Part shown: piece after piece, positions 33,185 to 41,141 of the stretch | Position numbering within the stretch: the stretch's first letter is position 1 | How the letters are laid out: the number at the start of each line of letters is the position of its first letter | Translations under genes and position numbers: made by a program | Assembly: GCF_030056665.1 (NCBI RefSeq) | Contig: NZ_JASHIG010000016.1 | DNA: 64,000 nt | DNA from: Flectobacillus roseus | GTDB taxonomy: Bacteria; Bacteroidota; Bacteroidia; Cytophagales; Spirosomataceae | Strand: one strand, 5' to 3' | Notes under the pieces: generated by a model | What the model was told of the DNA's origin: nothing | What the model saw: the letters and a program-made list of their open reading frames with translations, nothing else | Databases searched by the model: none

Positions 33185-33729
33185 TGGAAGAATTAGAAAA
33201 ACTTTTCGAAACAGAGCTAAACGAAATACAAGATGCTGCCGTCTTGTATTTCCAACGATTTATCAAAGAACGGGGTTTGGTGCTTACCAATGAGCTACAC
33301 GAACAGTTCAAAAAATCAGTGATTGTTGTGGCAAGTGAGCTGTACGCTGAGGTAAAAATCAGTTTCCATCATTACGGAAGATTTTTGGATCTAAAAACGA
33401 TGCAGTTCAGAGGGGGTAAACCAGACCCTGAAGGAGCACTTATTGAAGGTCTAAAAAAGTTCATCGCTTTTAAAGGCTTATCAGATTTCAATGGAATCCC
33501 TGGGTACTACGGAGCGAAACGAATGCCCATCACAAGCGTAGCAATCAACCGCCTAGCCTACGCAATGGCATACAATCGAGTAAACAGAGGAACAGTAAGA
33601 CGTCGTGGCGACGGCTGGTACAACAAAGGAAGGTCAATGTTTGTGAGGGATGTTAGGAGAAGGATGCAAAGCTCAATTGCGGAGATTATTTTGAATGAGA
33701 CAGCGAAATCAATAAAAAATATTTATTGA
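33184..33729 (+). CDS. Tail/neck-like protein (181 aa)
   Basis: From ATG 33184 (TGATG coupling) the product is MEELEKLFETELNEIQDAAV and on, with the basic end (VNRGTVRRRGDGWYNKGRSM). Size and basic C-terminus resemble tail-completion or neck proteins. It overlaps the convergent HNH gene by 7 bases. Confidence 0.55.
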   Translation: MEELEKLFETELNEIQDAAVLYFQRFIKERGLVLTNELHEQFKKSVIVVASELYAEVKISFHHYGRFLDLKTMQFRGGKPDPEGALIEGLKKFIAFKGLSDFNGIPGYYGAKRMPITSVAINRLAYAMAYNRVNRGTVRRRGDGWYNKGRSMFVRDVRRRMQSSIAEIILNETAKSIKNIY

Positions 33730-35093
33730 GGAGCATTGGAATCTTCCCAAAATGCATTTTCTCCAAGTTTAAGGTTTTTTACAATTACATTAATCTTAAT
33801 AAATTTTCTCTCTTCCGAGCTAAAGTCGTCAACTTCGATGTCTGCTACTTGCATTTTTTTTACAGATTTTAAAAGAAATTCATAAAAAAAATTATAGTTA
33901 GAAATAGAAAATAAATTCTCAGAATCTAGAGAACAGTATGGTATAATGAAAACAAAACCTACATTAGCAAATTTAAACTCTGCGAACATATAGGGCAAAT
34001 TAGGTACATCATTCACTCTTTTACACATTACAGTTAATAAAGGTTCACTATGAACTATATTTTCCTTAAACCTTATAATTGGATATAATTCTGAAGATTC
34101 CTTTGAGCCATTTATCCACGATAAAGTTTTATCAAAGTACTGCATTTCTTGTACTGGAAGTACTCCAAGCGTAAATTTAACAAGGCATTTATAAATGAGT
34201 AAGGGAACAAATGATTCATTATTGGAGAGTGGGATTATTTGGGACACCACTTCTTGGTTAATCAATTCTTCTAGATTTCCATCAAATTTAATGCTCAAAC
34301 TTTCCCTATCAATATCAATACCATGACCTTTAAGTTGAGTAGCTCCATTCTTTCCTTTAATCCCGTACAAAGACCTATAAACCTTTAAAAAATTAACAAG
34401 AGAAGGTTCTATTTCCCTACCAAACCTTTTATTACATGCATCACATTCATCTTTGGTTGTCACTTTTTTATTTCCTAAGGCTTCGGATATTGCGTGAGAT
34501 TTATTTTTAAATGTTACAATATCCCCAAATTCATTTTGGTTTCCTTCTGAAGTTTTACAAAATCTACACTTACCCTTTTCCCCTATTACTCGTCTTTGCC
34601 TCCCAAATTCTGAGATGTTATAAATTTTAATAAATTCCATAAAATCTAGATCTTCTGTATAATTAATTAGTCCAACCTCACTATTAGGGTTCAATGAAAC
34701 TAATTTTGTAAGGTACTTAACCCTTCTTTCAGTATCAAGGGTACCCAATATTATAAAGAATAAATTGTCTTCTGGAAGCTTTTCAAGTATAGAAATTAGT
34801 TTATTTAGGCCTTCAATTGAACTAACTTTAATATTTTTTTGAATGAATATCCTTATACTATTATGTATTTCAATAGAATTTTTAATCAGAAGAGCATCTT
34901 CATTTTCAATCATACCTGATTTAAAAGTATCTAGAAATTCATGCAAAAAAGAGTTATCTGAAGTAGTAAACCCAAAAGATTGTCCATGAGCATTCAATAT
35001 TGTAATTTGATTTTCCATAAGCAGTGAAAAGTTTTTTTTAACATTAAAGTTAGAGCTTTTTTGGGAATTCCAGAGTTTGTATAGATCCTTCAA
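33723..35093 (-). CDS. HNH endonuclease-like cargo gene (antisense)
   Basis: A 456-residue protein on the strand opposite to all tail genes. The segment CRFCKTSEG, then FKNKSHAISEALGNKKVTTK and DECDACNKRFGREIEP, is the HNH_5-type zinc/HNH core: CxxC, H near ISEALG and a second CxxCN. The 170 residues before and 190 after it are unrecognised and could be sensor domains. The gene is conspicuously A+T-rich compared with flanking tail genes, is antisense, and sits between neck and tape-measure genes. All of this marks a separately acquired cargo gene, plausibly an anti-phage nuclease; a homing role is less likely at this size. Confidence 0.7.
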   Translation of the reverse strand: MKDLYKLWNSQKSSNFNVKKNFSLLMENQITILNAHGQSFGFTTSDNSFLHEFLDTFKSGMIENEDALLIKNSIEIHNSIRIFIQKNIKVSSIEGLNKLISILEKLPEDNLFFIILGTLDTERRVKYLTKLVSLNPNSEVGLINYTEDLDFMEFIKIYNISEFGRQRRVIGEKGKCRFCKTSEGNQNEFGDIVTFKNKSHAISEALGNKKVTTKDECDACNKRFGREIEPSLVNFLKVYRSLYGIKGKNGATQLKGHGIDIDRESLSIKFDGNLEELINQEVVSQIIPLSNNESFVPLLIYKCLVKFTLGVLPVQEMQYFDKTLSWINGSKESSELYPIIRFKENIVHSEPLLTVMCKRVNDVPNLPYMFAEFKFANVGFVFIIPYCSLDSENLFSISNYNFFYEFLLKSVKKMQVADIEVDDFSSEERKFIKINVIVKNLKLGENAFWEDSNAPQ

Positions 35094-35141
35094 AATTTCA
35101 ACAAACTTTTATCCTTATTTTTGAAATCAATCTTCAATACC

Positions 35142-35174
35142 TTGGTATAGAATAATCAAACTATTCTATACCAA
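35142..35174. promoter_or_regulatory. Palindrome overlapping the tape-measure start
   Basis: TTGGTATAGAATA (35142-35154) and TATTCTATACCAA (35162-35174) form a 13-bp inverted repeat with a seven-base spacer. The right arm ends on the first base of the tape-measure ATG. It lies in the gap between divergent HNH and tape-measure genes. It could be an operator for either, or an mRNA hairpin that hides the start codon. Confidence 0.55.
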
Positions 35175-38100
35175 TGAATCTCGTAGAAGAAAGCACCGTA
35201 GTTTTTCGCCTTGATGGGCGCCCCTTCCTTAGTGAACTCTCCCAAATTGAAGCTCAACTTGTAGAAGCTAAAGATAAACTTGCTGGCCTTGAAAAAGGAA
35301 CCAAAGAATGGACTGACCAAAAGGCTGTTGTCCGTGAGCTTGCCAGTGCCGTAGAAACAGCTCGTCACCAAATGGACCTTAGCGAGCTAACGGTTAAACA
35401 GCTAACTGACCTTCAGCGTGACATGGTTAAAGTCATGAAGGATAGTGTTGTTGGCTCTGACGAATATAATGCGGCGGCTCAAAGGCTATCTGAAATCAAT
35501 CCCATTTTACAAGGTGTACGTGACGATATGCGTAGCCTTGGTGAAGAACCCGAAAAGCAAAAAGGTATTTGGGAACAATTCAAAGAAGATTTTACTCGTG
35601 CCTTTTCTGTAGTTTCAGTTTTTGAAGCAGGAAAAGCCGTTTATGATTTCGTATCGGGCAGTGTTCGAGAATTTATGGTTTTCCAAAGTGCAGCGGCTGA
35701 TTTATCTGCCGTTACTGGCGCCACTGGTGACGACCTCAAATATTTAACCGATACTGCCAAAGAGACTGCTCCACAGTTTGGCATGATGGGAAACGAAATG
35801 TTAGAAGCCTACAAAATGATGGCTTCGGCAAAACCAGAATTGCTTGACCAAAAAGAGCTACTTGCCTCTACCACCAACGAGGCTATCAAATTAGCTCAGG
35901 CAAGTAAAATGGAGCTGGGTCCTGCAACCGATGCCCTTGCCAGTAGCTTAAATCAGTTTGGTGAACCAGCCAGCTCAGCCAGTCGCTTCATTAACGTAAT
36001 GGCAGCAGGTGCCAAAGAAGGCTCAGCCGAAATTGACCAAATGGCATCCGCCCTCAAAAATTCAGGTACGGTGGCAGCTTCTTCAAAAGTCAGCTTTGAG
36101 CAAACCAATGCTGTTCTTCAATCACTCAGCTCCATTTCCCTAAAAGGTGGTGAAGCTGGTACTCAGCTCAAAAACGTACTATTGACTCTTTCAGCGGGTG
36201 CAAATGAGACAAATCCACAGGTAGTAGGTTTGGATAAAGCAATTGAAAACCTTGGCAAAAAACAACTTTCTACTGCCGAAATAGCAAAGTTATTTGGTAA
36301 AGAAAACGTTACGGCAGCCCAACATATCATTACACATGGTAAAGAGATTACAGAATTAACAAAACGAATTACTGGAACTAATGAGGCTTATACTCAGGCA
36401 GCAATCAATACCAGTACCTTAGATTTCCAGACTAAGCAAGCAACCTCTACACTCAATACCCTCAAGGTCGAAATTGGCTCTAGTCTTGAACCTGTTATTG
36501 TCAAGCTAATCGCAAGCTTTATCACTTTTGTAAATACCATTAGGGCTGTGCCTTCATTTGTTCGTGAAAATAAAGATATGTTCATTGCCCTAGGGGCGGC
36601 AATATTGGCTTTCAATGGGCATTTAATCTTAGCAACAGCCTCAAGTTTGGCTCATGCAGCGGGTGAAAAAGCGGCTACAATTGCTAAAACTGCCAGCACA
36701 TCGGCTCAATGGTTATTAAATACAGCTCTTACAGCCAATCCAATTGGAGCTGTGGTAGCAGGTATCGCATTATTAGTGGGTGGTCTAGTTACCTGGTACA
36801 AAAATTCTGAATCCTTACGAGCTGTAATAAATGGTTTATGGGAGAGTATCAAAGTAGGCGTTGATTATGTACAAAAGCTCACCACTAAAATCACTTCATT
36901 TATCCAAGAATCAACCCTGATTCAAGGAGCTGTAGGCATAATAAGTACGGGAGTTGAAAAAATGATGTCCATTCTAAATACAGGATGGGCAATTGTTAAC
37001 ACTGTACTAGGATACCTAAAAACTGGAATTGTTGCTCTAACTGCTCCAATCAACAGTTTTATAGCGCTTGCACAGAAAGCAGTTGGCATATTCACAGGTC
37101 TATTATCTGCTATTACTCCAGATATATTCAAACAGGCTGGTAATAAAATTGGCTCCGCATTTTCTCAAGGCTATGCAGAAAAGATGAACGAAGGCAGAAA
37201 AGCCCAAGAAAGTGAACATCAAAAGCACCTTAACAACACGGCAGACGCTTCCCAAAAGACTACTAAAGCCATTGCCGAAAATGACGTTTCGGAGCATAAA
37301 GAAACCCTTTCTAAAAAGGAAATTGCAGCGGCTAAACATCGTCAAGAGGAAATAAAACGTGCCAAAGAAAAAGCACAAAAAGAACGAGAAGACCAATTAA
37401 AAGAAGAAAATCAAGCGCTCAACGAAATCAAAAAGATGGATATTGAGCGTATTAAAGACGAAAATGCCAGAGAAGTTGCCCAGCTCAAGTTTAAGCACCA
37501 ACAGGAATTGGCGCAAATTGCCCAGTCAAAGGCTAGTCAAACCACCAAAGCTGCATGGGAAAAAGCCCTCAACGATAAACTCATTCGTGATATTGATGCT
37601 TTAGAAACCAAAGCTCGAAACGAAAAAGTAGCCGATGAGAAAAAGGCAGCTAGTGAAATCGCCAAAGACCAGGATACCAAACGCCAAGCTAAAATAAAGA
37701 ACTCATTCGATGCCGAAAAAGCCATTAATGAGTTTGAGTTACTCACGGCTCGAAATAATCAAAACGAAATTCAGAGGCTAAAGCTTCAGCGCCTTGATAT
37801 CGAAAAGCGAGAAACCTTGGCTAAACTCGATGCTGAATTACAAGCCGAAAAAAGAACCCTTCAGGAAGCGTATGAATCTGAAGTTGCCAAAGCGGCAGCC
37901 TCTGGACGAGATACTACTGAAATTCATAGAAGATACCGAGCTGACCAAATGAGCCTCGACCAAAAGTATTTGGCTGAAAGTTCACTGGCAATCGCCAATT
38001 ATCAACAAGCCAAAACCAAGGAGCAAGAAGACCATAACAAACTAAGAGAAGAAAATCATAAAAAGTTTTATGCAGGTCTCAAAGCTTTAATGGATGGCGA

Positions 38101-39256
38101 CTATAATGGTTTTATCGCTGGACTCACCGCCAAACTCGGAGCTGATACCAAAAACCTAGATGCTAGAACCAAAAACTTTATTAGTCATACCGCTAAGGTA
38201 GGAGAATACGCCAATATGGGTTTTGACTTTTTGAAAAAACTCAGTGATTTACGCCTACAACAAGATGTAAATAACCTCAACAAAGAAAAAGAAACACAGC
38301 TTAAAGCTTGGGAGGAAAAGTACAGTAAAGGACTAATTAGTAAGGATGAGTACGAGTCTAAAACCGACGAGCTAAACAAACAATATGCTGCCAAAGAACA
38401 ACAGCTAAGAAAAGAGGCATTTGAAAAGCAAAAGAAAATGGATATTGCTCAGGCACTGATTAATGGAGCTTTGGCAGTAGTAAAATCCTTGGCAATGTTT
38501 GGTTGGCCATTCGGTCTTATTGCAGCGGCAGCGGCTGGAGTAATGACAGCAGTACAAGTGGCATCTATCAGCTCTAGAACTTTTGCCCAAAAAGGGGCAG
38601 TCATCAAAAATGCTGGTGTACCACAAGGCTCTAGACATGGTAACAAATACGGTGATGCAGGTATTCAACTAATCGACCGTACTACTGGCCATGAAATTGG
38701 AGAAATGGAGGGTGGTGAGCCTATCATGATTTTGTCAAGGAACACCTACCAAAACAACAGACCCGTAGTAGATAAGCTTTTGCACAGCTCCCTACATCGT
38801 AATGGTGCACCTATTTATAGAGATGGTGGTTTGATGTTCGACAACGGTGGTACACTTGACGAAAGTGTACAAGACCGTATCCGAGAAAAACGAGAAGCTG
38901 AAAGACAGCAACAAGAGGAAAAACAGCAAAGTGATGCAGTTCAAGCAGAAGCAAACACTACCGCAGGGGACGGCAATAGCCCAGCGGCAAATAATGGTAT
39001 GGGCGACACTACTGCTCAAGAACAAGCAATTGCCGAAAATACCAAACTTCAAAAGGAAATAGCTTCAGGAGTTACCAACACGGTGCAAGAACTCAAGGAT
39101 AGTAATCTAACCGAAAGAGAGATTTTGTCCGAGCTTAGAGGAATGCGAGGTGACATGAATCGTCTTTTGAATAGCATTAATTCAAACACCGCCAAAACAG
39201 CAGACCGAACGGCCAACCTTAGCTCTTTGGCGGTTATTGCTAGTAAGTTTAAGTAA
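35174..39256 (+). CDS. Tail tape-measure protein
   Basis: A 1360-residue protein that sets tail length. Residues about 160-330 contain the TP901-type tape-measure core (TAKETAPQFGMMGNEMLEAY; QMASALKNSG; SLSSISLKGGEAGTQLKNVL). Hydrophobic segments occur near 470-500, 525-545 and 1095-1135. A long charged coiled coil spans about 680-1090. The C-terminal part is Gln/Asn-rich. Its length implies a long-tailed (sipho- or myovirus-like) virion. It is the last phage gene before the convergent integrase. Confidence 0.85.
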   Translation: MNLVEESTVVFRLDGRPFLSELSQIEAQLVEAKDKLAGLEKGTKEWTDQKAVVRELASAVETARHQMDLSELTVKQLTDLQRDMVKVMKDSVVGSDEYNAAAQRLSEINPILQGVRDDMRSLGEEPEKQKGIWEQFKEDFTRAFSVVSVFEAGKAVYDFVSGSVREFMVFQSAAADLSAVTGATGDDLKYLTDTAKETAPQFGMMGNEMLEAYKMMASAKPELLDQKELLASTTNEAIKLAQASKMELGPATDALASSLNQFGEPASSASRFINVMAAGAKEGSAEIDQMASALKNSGTVAASSKVSFEQTNAVLQSLSSISLKGGEAGTQLKNVLLTLSAGANETNPQVVGLDKAIENLGKKQLSTAEIAKLFGKENVTAAQHIITHGKEITELTKRITGTNEAYTQAAINTSTLDFQTKQATSTLNTLKVEIGSSLEPVIVKLIASFITFVNTIRAVPSFVRENKDMFIALGAAILAFNGHLILATASSLAHAAGEKAATIAKTASTSAQWLLNTALTANPIGAVVAGIALLVGGLVTWYKNSESLRAVINGLWESIKVGVDYVQKLTTKITSFIQESTLIQGAVGIISTGVEKMMSILNTGWAIVNTVLGYLKTGIVALTAPINSFIALAQKAVGIFTGLLSAITPDIFKQAGNKIGSAFSQGYAEKMNEGRKAQESEHQKHLNNTADASQKTTKAIAENDVSEHKETLSKKEIAAAKHRQEEIKRAKEKAQKEREDQLKEENQALNEIKKMDIERIKDENAREVAQLKFKHQQELAQIAQSKASQTTKAAWEKALNDKLIRDIDALETKARNEKVADEKKAASEIAKDQDTKRQAKIKNSFDAEKAINEFELLTARNNQNEIQRLKLQRLDIEKRETLAKLDAELQAEKRTLQEAYESEVAKAAASGRDTTEIHRRYRADQMSLDQKYLAESSLAIANYQQAKTKEQEDHNKLREENHKKFYAGLKALMDGDYNGFIAGLTAKLGADTKNLDARTKNFISHTAKVGEYANMGFDFLKKLSDLRLQQDVNNLNKEKETQLKAWEEKYSKGLISKDEYESKTDELNKQYAAKEQQLRKEAFEKQKKMDIAQALINGALAVVKSLAMFGWPFGLIAAAAAGVMTAVQVASISSRTFAQKGAVIKNAGVPQGSRHGNKYGDAGIQLIDRTTGHEIGEMEGGEPIMILSRNTYQNNRPVVDKLLHSSLHRNGAPIYRDGGLMFDNGGTLDESVQDRIREKREAERQQQEEKQQSDAVQAEANTTAGDGNSPAANNGMGDTTAQEQAIAENTKLQKEIASGVTNTVQELKDSNLTEREILSELRGMRGDMNRLLNSINSNTAKTADRTANLSSLAVIASKFK

Positions 39257-39258
39257 TC

Positions 39259-40482
39259 CTATAGTGCTGGGAATGATTCCAAAATCTCAGATTCAAGGAA
39301 CATTCCCAGACTTTTCAAGTACTTATCAGTTTGCTCAAGTGAGCTATGACGGCACATTCTTTGAATCAGTTTAATATCCTTGGTAGCCCGATAGAGCGCA
39401 ATTACACCAGTATCTTTCCACGAGTATTGAGAGTAATTTTTATTCTTCAAATTCAGTGCATCAAGTACTTTCGCATGCTGAAGATAAAACCATCTATCCC
39501 CTGGACACTTCAACCCCGGACGACCTTGTAAAGTAAAAATGTAAAGCTCTGGATCATAATCTCGGAGTTTGTATTCCTGTATCAATTCTTCGAGTCCTCT
39601 CGATATCTGAACATATTGAGTTTTTCTATTTTTAGCGTCATCAGAACGTACTCTAATATAGTGCTCTCCAATATCTCCAATTTTCAAATTACGAACCTCT
39701 TCCCCAGGGCGAAGGAAAGTATAATACATAATAGCCAAGTACAACCACAATTGAGGATTTGGATTAGTTTCTGTCAGATATGTTTTAATTAAAGCTCTGT
39801 CGGTATCTGCAAATGCTACACGTTTCCCTATTTCTATAGGCAAGCTTTCCATTTCAGTAAAGGGATTCTCTTTTACAATTTTTCGACGCATCAAAAAATT
39901 AAAGAAGATACTCATCGTTCCAATGCTCGTCTTGGTGGTCTTATTCGAGAGCTCCAAACCTCCTTCTCTCCTAGTCTTCAGAAGGTGGTCAAAAAACTCA
40001 AAAGCCATTTGACTAGAAAACTCCGTAACCTCTCTAAAATTTGGATAGTACTTAATCAGAAAATTCGTGTAGCGTTTAAGATGTGATTTATAAGTCCGTA
40101 GGGTATTTCGCTTTTTGGTATTTTGGGTAAACTTGAGAAACAAAGAAACATAATCAAAGACGGTACTTTTCATTTCTTCAGCTTGAGGGCTTGCGGGTAA
40201 AACCTTCTTTTTCTTATCAACGGTATAGGCTCCATTCTTCAACCAGTTACTTATCTCTTTAATAAGGTTTTTAGAATCCTTATAACGCTCTTGTGCTGTA
40301 GCTCCTTTAGGGGTCAAACGTTTCCTTTCCAGCTTCGCTAAATCAATATTCCAGATATAGAAAGTTATCAACCAAGGCTTAGAAATATCCCCGTTGTAGT
40401 CATTCAAACGGGGTAATCTAAACTCGTATTTGTATTCCTCTTTTGATGCTTTTACTGCCATTTTTTGTCTGTTTACTGCCAA
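39259..40482 (-). CDS. int: Tyrosine-recombinase integrase
   Basis: A 407-residue phage integrase. An N-terminal SAM-like DNA-binding part is followed by the catalytic domain: YYTFLRPGEEVRNLKIGD (box I arginine), SDDAKNRKTQYVQIS (lysine), MCRHSSLEQTDKYL (box II histidine and the nucleophile tyrosine). The usual H-x-x-R is not clean: the segment reads SWKDTGVIALYRA, where relatives have KHTG. It is convergent with the tape measure and ends 70 bases from the ssrA 3' end, which points to ssrA as its target. Confidence 0.85.
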   Translation of the reverse strand: MAVNRQKMAVKASKEEYKYEFRLPRLNDYNGDISKPWLITFYIWNIDLAKLERKRLTPKGATAQERYKDSKNLIKEISNWLKNGAYTVDKKKKVLPASPQAEEMKSTVFDYVSLFLKFTQNTKKRNTLRTYKSHLKRYTNFLIKYYPNFREVTEFSSQMAFEFFDHLLKTRREGGLELSNKTTKTSIGTMSIFFNFLMRRKIVKENPFTEMESLPIEIGKRVAFADTDRALIKTYLTETNPNPQLWLYLAIMYYTFLRPGEEVRNLKIGDIGEHYIRVRSDDAKNRKTQYVQISRGLEELIQEYKLRDYDPELYIFTLQGRPGLKCPGDRWFYLQHAKVLDALNLKNKNYSQYSWKDTGVIALYRATKDIKLIQRMCRHSSLEQTDKYLKSLGMFLESEILESFPAL

Positions 40483-40600
40483 ATTTTTGCCATTCCGAGG
40501 GGTATAAACGCAAAAAACCGCTTATACAGGCTGTATAAGCGGTTTTTAATAGTGGAGACGGAGAGATTCGAACTCTCGTCCAGACAAGGAAACTCATAGC
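40483..40600. other. Predicted prophage right attachment region
   Basis: Integrase on one side and the ssrA 3' end on the other place the recombination site here; tyrosine integrases that use tmRNA genes usually cross over within the tRNA-like 3' end, which the incoming element restores. The matching direct repeat should lie at the left prophage end, beyond position 1, so the core cannot be delimited. Confidence 0.5.
40513..40547. terminator. Bidirectional terminator between ssrA and int
   Basis: AAAAACCGCTTATACAG/CTGTATAAGCGGTTTTT. In the ssrA direction it ends in a T run just after the mature 3' end; toward the integrase it insulates the phage gene. It may belong to ssrA or to the phage attachment arm. 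Confidence 0.8.
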
Positions 40601-40948
40601 TTTCTACACGTTTAGTCTTGATTAATTGTCGGGAATACTTTGGTTCAAGCCGGACCAAAAATACTCCTTAGACTCGGTATACTAAATTTTACTCAGAGAC
40701 ATCAGTAAAACCCGACTCTGCTTGTCGTCACCCCAATTCCACACGGCAGAGTTTGGCATGGAGGGATGTGGCAGGAAGCGTCAACCTAGTTGAGAGCGAC
40801 CTAAGACTTATCCTAAATTAGGAATTAAGCTGCCATGGCATACGAAGTGTTGCCAGTTATTGTTTGAGTTGATTTTTAACAGGAGGTCTACCCTACTCCC
40901 GACGTGCTTACTATCAGAATACACAAGCTGTCAATACCGGTCGTCCCC
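40553..40948 (-). ncRNA. ssrA: Transfer-messenger RNA (tmRNA), site of phage integration
   Basis: The tRNA-like ends are present: on the minus strand the 5' GGGGACG pairs with 3' CGTCTCC, including the G3-U70-type pair that marks alanine charging, followed by discriminator A; CCA is not encoded. TTCGAATCTC is the T-arm. The resume region reads GGC AAC ACT TCG TAT GCC ATG GCA GCT TAA, giving the tag (A)GNTSYAMAA. A TATATTTG box on the minus strand (40971-40978) lies 23 bases upstream. Role: rescue of stalled ribosomes. The phage integrase abuts the 3' end and leaves the gene intact. Confidence 0.9.
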
Positions 40949-41141
40949 AGTATTTTGTCTTAATAAGGTGCAAATATAACAATATTTCATCAATTTCTAA
41001 AATTCAAATCAATTATGCCAATACTGCTCTTTTAAGTCAAATGATTGATAAGATTTTCAAATATGTTAATCTACTAGTAGACATTATCTTACACTTGCTG
41101 TTTTGCTTGTTATTCAAAGCCGACTCCATAAAATACTCATA

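Noticed and set aside
33723..35093. Homing endonuclease inserted in an intron
   Set aside because: It interrupts no gene, is antisense and much larger than free-standing homing HNH enzymes; a cargo gene fits better.
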